This document shows, in pieces, positions 26,260 to 34,876 of a stretch of DNA of 64,000 bases. Made by a program: the position numbers and the translations under genes. Source of the DNA: Bacillota bacterium (GTDB lineage Bacteria; Bacillota; UBA4882; UBA8346). Position 1 is the first letter of the stretch; each line of letters begins with the position of its first letter. The notes under the pieces are model-generated. The model ran no database searches. It saw only the letters and a program-made list of their open reading frames with translations, and was not told the DNA's origin. The DNA lies in assembly GCA_023435565.1 (NCBI GenBank), contig JAEYRN010000014.1:1-64000 (forward strand), read 5' to 3'.

Positions 26260-26823
26260 TTAAGGGAAACAAGAAACGATTCGGTCTAAGATATTAAGGA
26301 CCAGCTTAATGGAATGATAGTTTTTAAGTTGGATAATAATTTCTTGCTGATTGATTAAGATTTGGTCCAATTGAGGGGTTTTCAATAACCCGCTTAATTG
26401 GGTCCGGTCCCATAACTCTTTGGAATGTTCCGGTTCCGTTGTCAAGATCAACCATTCCGAATCGATGGATTTATCGCCACTTTTAAATTGACGATAATCT
26501 CCCCAAACCCTTTTATTTTGCTTAACTCGATAAAATTCCATAACTACTCCAACAGCCTCGTTAATCCTGATTTCCAACCCGGAATTTGCTTTAATTGAAT
26601 CAATCGAATTTTCGATAAACCTTATTTTTAGATCTTTCCCCTGATAAACAGTTACAATTTCCGAATAAACATTTGATAATAATAAACCATGTCTTTTAGG
26701 TTCAGTCTTCAGCTCCCGGGCTAGTTTTCGTAAAAGCATATCATGATATAATTTGACTGGCCAGTTAGCGCTAAAAATGGAGATAAATAAAAATGCGGTA
26801 ACAAATAGCAGTAAAAAATACAT
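26260..26823 (-). CDS. Single-TM protein of unknown function
   Basis: 187 residues: an N-terminal hydrophobic helix (residues 2-18) then a soluble alpha/beta region (RFIENSIDSIKANSGLEIRI and so on). No recognised domain. GGAGG lies 7 bases before the ATG. It follows the membrane protein at 26853 with 29 bases between, so the two probably form an operon and may act together at the membrane. Confidence 0.6.
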   Translation of the reverse strand: MYFLLLFVTAFLFISIFSANWPVKLYHDMLLRKLARELKTEPKRHGLLLSNVYSEIVTVYQGKDLKIRFIENSIDSIKANSGLEIRINEAVGVVMEFYRVKQNKRVWGDYRQFKSGDKSIDSEWLILTTEPEHSKELWDRTQLSGLLKTPQLDQILINQQEIIIQLKNYHSIKLVLNILDRIVSCFP

Positions 26824-26852
26824 TTATAAACCTCCGCAGTAGATAAATTTCA

Positions 26853-27677
26853 TTAAAAAATATTTGAAATTCGTTCGTGATAACTGGTGAGTTTTTCTTC
26901 CTTTAATTTTTTTTGGAAACAAATCAGGAGAATTAAAGCTACTAGGGTAATAAGGCTAAATATAAGATTTGATTGGGACAGACTCAAATAAAAATTAAAA
27001 TCGGAAATCATCGTACCGAATTTTGCAGGAATAATAACTAATAGTACTGCGGTCAATATATAACCAACTGCCTTGCGGGCAAATAACCAAAAACCGGCTA
27101 AAAAACTTAGGGGGCCTAAAAATGCCAAATCCAAGACCTTTACCGCTAAAACTGTCTTTAAATCTAGCAATGAAAACATAAAAACCGGAGTGGAAAATAG
27201 CGGTATCAGTGTTTGTAACCATAAAGTTTCAATAAATAAAGCCATTACAAGCATAAAAAAAGCGATAAATCCAAAAGAAGTAACCGCAAACCTAAGACGA
27301 AACTCTTCAGCGTCAATCGTAGCCAACTTTGTCAAAAACAAAAAAAATGAAAAAGCTGCTATTGTAATATGCAAAAGAAATAATTTTCCGGAAACGCATC
27401 CAAAAGCATACCCGGTATAAACATAGCATAGATATCCCATCGTACCAAGCCAAATCAATACAGCTCGAAAGCTATTTTGGGCGGTCATCCAAGTAGAAAT
27501 CAACAATAGAGGAATAAAAATAACCAATAATACAAAATCCTGATTTATTAGTAAGCGTAGAAAACTTGGCTCCGCATGGGAGTATAAATCCTGATGATAA
27601 AGGCCGTAACCTGAAGCCATTACTACCAGTAGGGCAACTAAGACGGAAAAAATGTTAAAATAGATTATTTTTTTCAA
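26853..27677 (-). CDS. Polytopic membrane protein, unknown
   Basis: About 274 residues, seven or eight predicted membrane helices, no recognised family. I prefer the TTG at 27677, which has GGGGGGG about 6 bases upstream and starts MKKIIYFNIFSVLV; the ATG at 27692 is buried in that G-run. The absence of charged clusters in the helices argues against a channel or primary transporter. Cotranscribed with the following single-TM protein. Palindromic element copy E begins right upstream. Confidence 0.65.
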   Translation of the reverse strand: MKKIIYFNIFSVLVALLVVMASGYGLYHQDLYSHAEPSFLRLLINQDFVLLVIFIPLLLISTWMTAQNSFRAVLIWLGTMGYLCYVYTGYAFGCVSGKLFLLHITIAAFSFFLFLTKLATIDAEEFRLRFAVTSFGFIAFFMLVMALFIETLWLQTLIPLFSTPVFMFSLLDLKTVLAVKVLDLAFLGPLSFLAGFWLFARKAVGYILTAVLLVIIPAKFGTMISDFNFYLSLSQSNLIFSLITLVALILLICFQKKLKEEKLTSYHERISNIF

Positions 27678-27695
27678 CCTAAGCCCCCCCATTTA

Positions 27696-27804
27696 AGGAA
27701 TTCATAATTGCCTTAGTTAAAATTTCAAAACAATATATAGTGCGGTCCAGATGTGGCTCATCAATATTTTTATCGAATGTCTATAATTTAATTATGAGAA
27801 TCCC
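27696..27804 (+). repeat. Palindromic intergenic element, copy E (diverged)
   Basis: Shares the ordered blocks GGAATTCATAATTGCCTTAG, CAATATATAGTG, CCAGATGTGGCTCATCAATAT and a closing AATTATGAGAATCCC with the better copies. The central arms are eroded. Same orientation as copy A. Confidence 0.6.
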
Positions 27805-27910
27805 TTATTTTTTGCATTATGTTAATTTTTTTTATGGTAATATTCTTTTTTTCCCGATTATTTCCTCCTTTCCTTTTATAAAATTGAACTTATTATAATA
27901 GTTGTAATAA

Positions 27911-28000
27911 TAATAATTACACAATTACCTTAGTTAAACCCTTCAGCTACAATATATAGTGACAAACTCAAATAGCTGAAGCTAAAAATATGCAATTCTA
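27911..28000 (+). repeat. Palindromic intergenic element, copy D (short)
   Basis: Orientation of copy A. It carries ACAATTACCTTAGTTAAACC, CTTCAGCTACAATATATAGT and the closing AGCTGAAGCTAAAAATATGC, AATTC. It lacks about 30 bases of one inner arm (the TATCTATCAATATATTGTGAG block), yet CTTCAGCT and AGCTGAAG can still pair. Only about 105 bases separate it from copy E. Confidence 0.7.
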
Positions 28001-28116
28001 TTGTGATAAATGACATAGTAAAAAAACAGAAGTTTATGGTAAAACCGCCCTATTTAAGTTGAAAAATTGTATCTATAACTCACTATCTCATATTATGAAA
28101 TGGGAGGTGAAGTTAA

Positions 28117-28491
28117 ATGGCAAATACCTGTACGATTTTAAGAAGAATCGAAAAAGTCTCCCAAAAACTCGCTGATTTATTATCTAAGCCTTTGACAAGT
28201 AGAAAGGTTAATAAAATATTTGATCAACTCACGTTGTTAAGGGCGTCCGTTAGAGAACTGCCGTTGGCAAAAAAACCAAAACGAGATATTCTGGACCGAT
28301 TGGCACAGGCGCAACGAATATTAAGAAACGGTAACCTAAATGGCGCAGTAACCAGAATATTAGCAGTTTTATCAATCCTACAAGTGGTTGTTCTTAAAGT
28401 TAAAAGTCGACGGATACCATGTGCTCAAGGATTAACTATTGTTCATCCTAGTAAACCCTTTAGTACAATCTGCCAAATATGTGATCCTTAA
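28117..28491 (+). CDS. Hypothetical small helical protein
   Basis: 124 residues with a strong site (GGGAGGTGA). Highly basic and helical: two long helices (ILRRIEKVSQKLADLLSK; ILDRLAQAQRILRNGN), a hydrophobic helix near residues 79-93 and a C-terminal tail with three cysteines. No recognised family. It has its own terminator and stands between palindromic element copies D and C, on the strand opposite to its left neighbours. The layout suggests a spore or surface protein, but this is a guess. Confidence 0.6.
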   Translation: MANTCTILRRIEKVSQKLADLLSKPLTSRKVNKIFDQLTLLRASVRELPLAKKPKRDILDRLAQAQRILRNGNLNGAVTRILAVLSILQVVVLKVKSRRIPCAQGLTIVHPSKPFSTICQICDP

Positions 28492-28502
28492 TTCATCCGT
28501 AT

Positions 28503-28534
28503 TAAAAGGCTGTTGACTCATTCAACAGCCTTTT
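28503..28534 (+). terminator. Intrinsic terminator
   Basis: AAAAGGCTGTTGA / TCAACAGCCTTTT, 13 bp with a very short loop, then TAATT. It closes the 124-residue gene. Confidence 0.9.
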
Positions 28535-28630
28535 AATTATCATTACTCTTCAACCACCTTCACCTCATCCCAACCTTCCTGAATTGATGGTTCTTTTAGT
28601 TTAAGAAACATACGGGTAATTAATAAATTA

Positions 28631-28745
28631 GGGAATTGCATAATTCATGATTTAAGCTTCGGCTCACAATATATTGATAGATACATATGGGCTAGTCACT
28701 ATATATTGTAGCCGAAGGGTTTATTAAGGTAATTATGTAATTCCC
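28631..28745 (-). repeat. Palindromic intergenic element, copy C
   Basis: Same orientation as copy B. Outer arms GGGAATTGCATAATT / AATTATGTAATTCCC; inner arms CTTCGGCTCACAATATATTG / ATATATTGTAGCCGAAG. The outermost bases differ from copies A and B, but both arms changed together (GAGAATTGC to GGGAATTGC with matching GCAATTCTC to GTAATTCCC). This supports selection for, or mechanism-driven maintenance of, pairing. Confidence 0.85.
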
Positions 28746-28870
28746 ACAAATAATAATAGTAAAGTTATTGGGACTATTTTATAATTATTTATATTCGACT
28801 ATATTATACAATCAGAAATTTAACTATTCCTTAATAGGATCCTTATCATAATAATGAAAGGAGAATAATA

Positions 28871-29656
28871 ATGTCTTCAATTATTTACTATTTTTCCGCT
28901 ACCGGTAATTCTCTAGCGGTTGCAAAAAAGCTGCAAGAACAATTGGAAGAATGTGAGATAATCCCCATTGCTTCCATGTTAAACCAAGAAAAAGTTACAC
29001 CTAATAGGGATACAGTCGGTTTTGTATTTCCCCTTTATTATCTTGGCATTCCATTAATAGTTAAAGATTTTTTAGAAAAACTTTCTTTGGATGGGGTTGG
29101 CTATATCTTTGCCGTTGTAACTAGAGGTAATAATTTAGCCGGTGGAGCTATTCCCCTTTTAAACAAAATACTTAAGAGAAAAAAACACTGCTTAGATGCT
29201 GGATTTTATATTACTATGCCTGAAAACTATATTCCAATGTTAAACGTCCCGAATAAAATTGAAATAGAAAGACAACTAAAAGCTTGCGAAGTCAAAATTC
29301 CCCAAATCGCAAAACGGATCATGGCTAAAAATACATTCAAAGAAACCGCTTTATGGAGTTTTTTCCGTCCGGTAATGTATAACCGTTGGGCGGCCGGTGT
29401 GAAAAGTAGCGATCGTCATTTTTGGGTGGAAGACTCTTGCATTAATTGTGGAGTTTGCGCGGAGGTTTGTCCGGTTAATAATATCAAAATGAGTATAACC
29501 AAACCGGAATGGCTACATCACTGCGAAGAATGCTTGGCCTGTCTCCACCACTGCCCTAAACAAGCGATTCAGTCGGGAAAAGGCACTAAAAAGAAACCGC
29601 GCTATCGACATCCAGATATTTTGGTATCAGAAATAACCGCACAGAAAGTAAAATAA
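28871..29656 (+). CDS. EFR1-type flavodoxin/ferredoxin protein
   Basis: 261 residues. The N-terminal half is flavodoxin-like, with the FMN phosphate loop SATGNSLAVA at about 9-18. The C-terminal part holds two 4Fe-4S motifs, CINCGVCAEVCP and CEECLACLHHCP. This matches EFR1 family ferrodoxins, cytoplasmic electron carriers common in anaerobes. GAAAGGAG lies about 8 bases before the ATG. It is followed by a sugar symporter on the same strand with 81 bases between. It supports an anaerobic lifestyle; redox partners are unknown. Confidence 0.9.
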   Translation: MSSIIYYFSATGNSLAVAKKLQEQLEECEIIPIASMLNQEKVTPNRDTVGFVFPLYYLGIPLIVKDFLEKLSLDGVGYIFAVVTRGNNLAGGAIPLLNKILKRKKHCLDAGFYITMPENYIPMLNVPNKIEIERQLKACEVKIPQIAKRIMAKNTFKETALWSFFRPVMYNRWAAGVKSSDRHFWVEDSCINCGVCAEVCPVNNIKMSITKPEWLHHCEECLACLHHCPKQAIQSGKGTKKKPRYRHPDILVSEITAQKVK

Positions 29657-29737
29657 CCATGTAATGAATTGCGTAAACTGAAACTTTTTGTTAAAATCAG
29701 GTAGGATTAAAATATTCTTTTTGGAAGGGGCAAGTTG

Positions 29738-31081
29738 ATGAATACAAAATCACTCTCCTTAAAGGAAAAACTAGGATTCGGCGTTTGCGACTTGGGAGGT
29801 AATGCCCTTTTTACCATTATGGCTTTTTGGTTGATGAACTACTTAACCGATACTGTAGGTTTGGCGGCTAGTTTAGCCGGAACAGCGTTGATGATCGGCA
29901 AGATTTGGGATGCCGTGACCGATCCTCTAATGGGCTATATATCCGACCGGACCAAAACTCGCTGGGGGAGAAGAAGACCTTACATTTTCATAGGTGGGAT
30001 TTTGGTATTCATTGCAATGGTATGGATGTTTACCAATCCGCAAATAACCGACGAAAATCTCCTTTTTTATTGGACTATCGGGGTCTACTGTTTTCTTAAC
30101 CTGGGGTACACCATAGTAAATATTCCTTATTCTTCACTAACTCCGGAACTTACTTCCGACTATAATGAAAGGACAATCTTAAACGGATACCGAATGAGCT
30201 TTGCTGTAGTAGGGACCTTAATTGGGGCAGGCGCAGTATTGCCCCTGCTCGGTTTATTTACGGATCGAAACGCCGGTTTCTCTATGATAGGTGTTATCTT
30301 CGGTTTGATTATTTTAATCGTATCCTGGATCACATTTTTTTCAGTTAATGAGCCCCCATTCGATACCGCTGCCCAACCGAAAATGAGTGTCTTGCGGTCG
30401 TATTGGGAAGCGTTAAAAAATATTCCTTTTCTATTAATTCTCTTTCCTTGGGTATTAAATATGACGGCAATTACTATTGTTAGCGGCATGTTGATCTACT
30501 ATTTCAAATATATCTATCAAGCCGCAGAAAGCACTACGCTGGCGCTTTTGATTCTGCTCCTTACAGCCATGGTTTTCATCCCCGTCTGGGTTTTAATCTC
30601 AAAAACATTGGGCAAAAAGAATTGTTACGCTGCCGGAATGTTTATTATCGCTTTAACTTGCATAATTTTCTTTTTCTTCGGCCATTCGTTGGGATTAAAT
30701 TTCGGCTTGATATTAATGTTCCTTGCCGGGATTGGATTATCAACCACTTATGTTTTCCCCTGGTCGATTGTTCCCGATACTATTGAATATGGTTACTCTA
30801 AAACTGGGGAACGGCATGAAGGAGTCTATTATGGACTTTGGACACTGGTTTCAAAGACCGGCCAAGCATTAGCCGCATTACTGATGGGATTGATACTAGA
30901 CTTCTACCGTTATCTTCCTAATGAACCTTTTCAAGCCCAAGAGGCTATTTTCGGAATCCGATTGCTTTTTGGTCCAATTCCCGCGTTTATTTTTATAATA
31001 GCAACAATAATCGTTCTATTTTACCCTATCGACGCCAAACGTTATCAGGAGTTAACGAAGCAAACAGGCTATTCCGGTTGA
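29738..31081 (+). CDS. GPH-family sugar:cation symporter (MFS)
   Basis: 447 residues, twelve predicted helices. GPH signatures are present: the N-terminal LGFGVCDLGGNALFTIMAFW, then DAVTDPLMGYISDRTKTRWG and RRRPYI, and later PWSIVPDTIEYGYSKTGERH. Members import glycosides, pentosides or hexuronides with Na+ or H+. I take the ATG at 29738 over the TTG directly before it because GGAAGGGG then lies 7 bases away. No glycosidase sits next to it, so the substrate is open. Confidence 0.92.
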   Translation: MNTKSLSLKEKLGFGVCDLGGNALFTIMAFWLMNYLTDTVGLAASLAGTALMIGKIWDAVTDPLMGYISDRTKTRWGRRRPYIFIGGILVFIAMVWMFTNPQITDENLLFYWTIGVYCFLNLGYTIVNIPYSSLTPELTSDYNERTILNGYRMSFAVVGTLIGAGAVLPLLGLFTDRNAGFSMIGVIFGLIILIVSWITFFSVNEPPFDTAAQPKMSVLRSYWEALKNIPFLLILFPWVLNMTAITIVSGMLIYYFKYIYQAAESTTLALLILLLTAMVFIPVWVLISKTLGKKNCYAAGMFIIALTCIIFFFFGHSLGLNFGLILMFLAGIGLSTTYVFPWSIVPDTIEYGYSKTGERHEGVYYGLWTLVSKTGQALAALLMGLILDFYRYLPNEPFQAQEAIFGIRLLFGPIPAFIFIIATIIVLFYPIDAKRYQELTKQTGYSG

Positions 31082-31112
31082 TTTAAATAGTGATCAATCT
31101 TTAATTATTGGG

Positions 31113-31204
31113 GCTGTCTCAAAAGCAATAAAAATATTAATAGACAGAATTTACACGGATTAACCGGATTAGGAAAAAGTATCTTTTGAGACAGCTTCTT
31201 TTTA
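31113..31204 (+). terminator. Large-loop terminator containing a GGATTAA insert
   Basis: A perfect 13-bp stem GCTGTCTCAAAAG (31113-31125) / CTTTTGAGACAGC (31183-31195) followed by TTCTTTTT. The 57-base loop contains TTTACACGGATTAACCGGAT, the same unit type as near base 21-60. It reads as a terminator whose loop was enlarged by a short insertion. Confidence 0.65.
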
Positions 31205-31429
31205 ATTAATTTCATAACCCGCCGCAATTTCTGCGTAACCTTTCTTAAGCTTTAATTTGATTTGTTTTTCCGCATCTTTCAATGCCAGATCCGTTGAATC
31301 AAACTCCTTAACTTGGGTCTGACCATTGGCGGTTATTTTTCCAAAACAAACTTTTTGTTTTTTTCCATCAACTTCAATCTCCCAAAATTTACTTGACTTA
31401 TTATCATGATACTCCAAATATTTACGCAT
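31202..31429 (-). CDS. WGR-domain protein
   Basis: 75 residues from the ATG at 31429 (AAGGGTGG upstream), consisting of a single WGR domain: SSKFWEIEVDGKKQKVCFGK, then FDSTDLALKDAEKQIKLKLK and GY. WGR domains occur in PARPs and in MolR/YehI-like proteins, where they contact nucleic acid. Free-standing bacterial WGR proteins are uncharacterised. An operator-like palindrome, TCATAC-TTAG-GTATGA, lies 83 bases upstream of the start. The gene is convergent with the sugar symporter. Confidence 0.85.
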   Translation of the reverse strand: MRKYLEYHDNKSSKFWEIEVDGKKQKVCFGKITANGQTQVKEFDSTDLALKDAEKQIKLKLKKGYAEIAAGYEIN

Positions 31430-31511
31430 ATTGCATTCCACCCTTTAATTATTAATCCAATTATCGTCCTATGCCGGGTTGAAATGCAATGCTACTTCAG
31501 TTTGATCAGGG

Positions 31512-31527
31512 TCATACTTAGGTATGA
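31512..31527. promoter_or_regulatory. Operator-like palindrome TCATAC-N4-GTATGA
   Basis: Perfect 6-bp half-sites around TTAG, flanked by GTTTGA on one side and AAATA on the other. The same arrangement recurs at 44212-44227, 90 bases before the WG-repeat gene, and loosely at 35250-35265. Confidence 0.55.
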
Positions 31528-31589
31528 AATAAATAATTATATTTTACCGATTAGGCAATTATTTGATACAATATACTATCAACCCTTAT

Positions 31590-32399
31590 TCAATTATTAC
31601 ATAAGTTAATCGTATGCCTTAACAACTCGATACCGCCCCATTTCCCGTGACCCGGGACCACAATTTCGGCTTCCGCATATTTATCCAACACCTTTTGAAC
31701 TGATACCGGCCATTCCCCCAGATTGGCGTCCGCGGTATTACCGAGATTTTTTGATTCCAGTGACTTAACCATGCAACCGCCGAATAAAAGCTTTAACTCC
31801 GGCAAGTAGACCACCAGATTATCGGGGGAGTGTGATTCACCCGGATAATAGATTTGAATTTTACCCTCAAGTAACGTGTAAACTTCATCCGGCTTGATTG
31901 TAAAAATTTCAGTGGGTTTAATATAGGGCGTTTGATGACCTTTGTAAAACACTTTATGCGCCGGGCCTTTCAACCAACTCAACATCAGCGCGCGGGAAGC
32001 CTCTCCTTTTTGGTCTAACAGTTCACAGGTTAACTTGGAGCCAAAAACCGGAATTCCAATATCAACTAAATAACCGTTGCCGCCGAGATTATCAACATGA
32101 AAGCCGGTATTAACCGCGATAATTTTTGCCGGAGACCAGATTTTCCGAATACGTTCGACTATGGTTTTAGAGGCTTCCGATGTATAAGGAGTATCAATTA
32201 GAACTACGGTATTATCAATTTTCACAGCTAACGAATTTGCCGGCCAGGGAAATTGATGGTCAATCAGAAAAATATTTTCACCCAATTGCTCAAAAAATAA
32301 ATGCTCCGAAACTTTCTCCGGGCTAGCCGCGACCGTTGCACACCCTAAAGATAAGCATACAACTGTAACTACGATTCTAATAAGAAATGTCTTGACCAT
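31590..32399 (-). CDS. B1-like metallo-beta-lactamase-fold protein with altered zinc site
   Basis: 269 residues with an export signal (residues 1-26; a Cys at 20 is in a poor lipobox). The fold pattern follows subclass B1: ENIFLIDH, LIDTPYT, NTGFHVDNLGGNGYL (99-103 is the H-x-H-x-D position), PGESHSPDNLVVYLP (His190), GGCMVKS (Cys209) and VVPGHG (His251). The first zinc ligand His of HxHxD is Gly99 here; His101, Asp103, His190, Cys209 and His251 remain. GGAGGAGG precedes the ATG. True beta-lactamase activity is uncertain. Confidence 0.85.
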   Translation of the reverse strand: MVKTFLIRIVVTVVCLSLGCATVAASPEKVSEHLFFEQLGENIFLIDHQFPWPANSLAVKIDNTVVLIDTPYTSEASKTIVERIRKIWSPAKIIAVNTGFHVDNLGGNGYLVDIGIPVFGSKLTCELLDQKGEASRALMLSWLKGPAHKVFYKGHQTPYIKPTEIFTIKPDEVYTLLEGKIQIYYPGESHSPDNLVVYLPELKLLFGGCMVKSLESKNLGNTADANLGEWPVSVQKVLDKYAEAEIVVPGHGKWGGIELLRHTINLCNN

Positions 32400-32463
32400 T
32401 TAGATCCTCCTCCATGTTCTTATCCTTTTGCTTTTGTTTGATCTAACCCTCCCCAAATCTCAT

Positions 32464-32480
32464 TCAGTACACCTCAGTAC
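32464..32480. promoter_or_regulatory. Direct repeat TCAGTAC, one helical turn apart
   Basis: TCAGTAC at 32464-32470 and again at 32474-32480, exactly 10 bases apart. They lie 65-81 bases upstream of the metallo-beta-lactamase-like gene. Such spacing fits two regulator subunits on the same DNA face. No regulator is assigned. Confidence 0.35.
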
Positions 32481-32510
32481 AACCGCCGGGGGAGATGTTC
32501 ATTATTTTGC

Positions 32511-33494
32511 TTATTCTTCTTTTCCCGGATAAAAATTAAGAAAAGCAATGACCGTAAGGCCGCACAATCTTATAAACCCGCTGAATATTCCCAGCAAAGG
32601 CGTTAAATATATACTATAAATGATGTAATCGGAATGTTTATTAGTTAAAATTTTAGTAGTCACAACTTGTAACAGAGTCGGATTCATGACGACATACAAA
32701 AACATGACTGCGATATAGCCAAGCGCTCCCCAACCGCTCCGCTTCGTATCGTGAAACCGCCGGGCCGCTACTGCCGCAGTCATTAAAAGCATTAATAAGC
32801 ACCAAACCAATGCAAAACCAGACATAAATAAATTGTCGGTAATATTATCTTTCGTTACAACCATAAAGATTAAGACCACTAAAAACCCAACTGTCGAGAG
32901 GATACCGATCACGGTGTTTAGGTAAAGAAACCCGATCCGGGATAAGGAGCCCCTAAACCGGAAGAGTTTGGCTATAATATCCGAAAACGAAGCGGGAAAC
33001 GTCGGTTTGATTACAAAACCTTCCGTTTCATTCTTTCCTTTGATACAGGAGAGGAGAATCACGGAGATTAGCACCGTTAACCCGCATAACACATGCACGA
33101 GATTAACAGCGGATACGATATTGTTAATCGGAGTATGAATAAAATTGGCATTCCTTAGCAGCAGCTGGGGCGGGAGGTGGTAAACCATTGTATATTCGAG
33201 TGTCAACGACATAAAAATAAAAACGGTATAAACCAAAGATAGAATAACCGCCAATGCCTTGCGCTGTTTTGTTTCAACACCGATGTGAAGCAATCGGGCG
33301 TTAAGCAGATTTTGAACCAACCAGAAGGTCACCGGAAGCATTAGTACATTTGAGACGATACCATATAAACAAAAAAGCACAACCATTCGAAAAAGATACA
33401 ATGTTAAAAAGGTAAATCGGTCAATCGGGGTTTTTGTATTGATTACATTTTGAAAGAGCGAATCATTTTTAAGACGGTCGATTATTTTAAGCAA
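32511..33494 (-). CDS. DUF805-domain membrane protein
   Basis: 327 residues, about eight predicted helices. The C-terminal part is DUF805, shown by FRFRGSLSRIGFLYLN, AARRFHDTKRSGWGALGYI and the terminal FYPG. The N-terminal 150 residues add four more helices not usual for the 110-130-residue family. DUF805 proteins are inner-membrane proteins of unknown role. GGAGGTAC lies about 10 bases before the ATG. It has the same orientation as the metallo-beta-lactamase-like gene, with 111 bases between them. Confidence 0.8.
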   Translation of the reverse strand: MLKIIDRLKNDSLFQNVINTKTPIDRFTFLTLYLFRMVVLFCLYGIVSNVLMLPVTFWLVQNLLNARLLHIGVETKQRKALAVILSLVYTVFIFMSLTLEYTMVYHLPPQLLLRNANFIHTPINNIVSAVNLVHVLCGLTVLISVILLSCIKGKNETEGFVIKPTFPASFSDIIAKLFRFRGSLSRIGFLYLNTVIGILSTVGFLVVLIFMVVTKDNITDNLFMSGFALVWCLLMLLMTAAVAARRFHDTKRSGWGALGYIAVMFLYVVMNPTLLQVVTTKILTNKHSDYIIYSIYLTPLLGIFSGFIRLCGLTVIAFLNFYPGKEE

Positions 33495-33557
33495 TTAGAA
33501 GTACCTCCTTATTAATAATAATGTAAATCACCTATAATATTCCTCCTTACTTTTTCC

Positions 33558-34095
33558 TAGAACAAATTTAATAATTCCATGCGTAATGCTACCTCAGGAT
33601 AAGCTTGATCCCCAACGGATAACAATCGACTCTTAATGGCATTGATCGCTTCTATCCGGTGTTCTCTTTTAATATTATTAACATCGATACATAACTCTTG
33701 AATGATGGAGTTTAAAACGTATAAATCACACCTGTCAGCATGCTCTTGAATATACTCCCAAGCTTTCTCCCGGTCATAACCGTAGATAATTGCAAACGCG
33801 CAAATTCAAACCACAAACATATTCTCTTTTGTAAGATAATACTTTTTAAATAAGTCATGATCATCCCCTGCCCCAGATGGCATCATCTCCAATAGACTGA
33901 CCAACCGAAAATAATATTTCAACATCAACCGGCATTTGGCTTCGGATGAGCAATGGGACCTCGATACCGGCCGAACCCTTCTCTCTTTTAAAATCCTGGG
34001 CATTGATCCGCTCAAACGGCGTTTCCGCTCCATCCCGCGCCAGCAATACTTCCACGCCAGGGTTCAGCGTTTTAAAATCAGTGATGATTTTTCAT
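33558..34095 (-). pseudogene. Damaged gene downstream of TPR gene
   Basis: A coding pattern runs through three interruptions. From the ATG at 34095, which overlaps the TPR stop as ATGA, a one-base shift in the A-run leads into ITDFKTLNPGVEVLLARDGA. A second shift near 33930 leads into YYFRLVSLLEMMPSGAGDDH. A TGA at 33806-33808 then interrupts before ICAFAIIYGYDREKAWEYIQ and so on, and the frame ends at 33558. The rebuilt protein would be about 180 residues, acidic and soluble, with no recognised family. The lesions may be decay or sequence errors. Confidence 0.6.
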
Positions 34096-34856
34096 AAATA
34101 GTCCCTTAAGCCGTAATAATCGGAACGGTAAAACACCCGTTGGCACTGGTTATAAAAGATATAATTACCGCAGGCTTTGCAAAGATACTCATTGGCATGG
34201 ACCAACCAGGGAACGTCATGCTCATAATCACTGGTCCGGTAAGAACTCCGGTACTCCAAGCCGCCTGCTTTCCGACAACCAGGACATGTCTTTTCATCAC
34301 AAGACGCGGCAAGTCCTGCTCCCATCTCCAAAGGACCGTCGCATTCCCATACCGTATCCGGCAGTTTTTTGGGTTCCTTGGCGACGCAAAGCTCACCGAG
34401 CAACGCCTGGTAACAGGCGAGGTTGTAAAAGGCTTCTTCCCCGGGTTCGAGCGCAATTGCCTTTTGAGTTAAGCTCAGCGCCTGTTCAATCTCACCCGCT
34501 TCCTTGAAGCACGTCGCCAGATTAATAAGGGCCGGGGTGTACTCGGAATCGACCGCCAAGGCTTTTTCATAAGCAAGACGGGCTTCATCGGTTCTTTTTA
34601 AACCGTCCAGAGCGAGGCCGTAATTGTTCCAAGCCACTTTATCTTGTTTATTGTGCGCTAAATAAGTCTCATACACCGGGAGCGATTCCTGGAAACGGGA
34701 GAATTCCCTTAATACCTCTGCCTTTCCCAAATAGGCCCGGGATTTAAAGCCGACAGCTGTAATTACCTGCTCAAATAGGTCCAACGCTTCCTCATAGTCG
34801 CCGTCTTCTAGAGCTTAAAAGCCTTCTTCCAATATTTCTTCAAAATGACTCATCAT
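34092..34856 (-). pseudogene. TPR / zinc-ribbon protein gene with in-frame stop
   Basis: ATG codons at 34856 and 34853 with AAAAGGA 6 bases upstream, then MSHFEEILEEGF and a TAA (34815-34817). The same frame continues ALEDGDYEEALDLFEQVI as a normal TPR unit. Three TPR-like hairpins follow, then a C-terminal part with two Cys pairs (CPGC, CKAC) that looks like a zinc ribbon. A single C-to-T change (CAA to TAA) would explain the stop. Function unknown; coupled to the damaged gene after it. Confidence 0.65.
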
Positions 34857-34876
34857 AATTAATCCTTTTCATGCCC

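Noticed and set aside
3814..34817. Idea that TAA is recoded as a sense codon (in-frame TAA at 3814 and 34815)
   Set aside because: Many intact genes in the window end with TAA, and no bacterium is known to recode TAA alone; other lesions nearby also point to decay or read errors.
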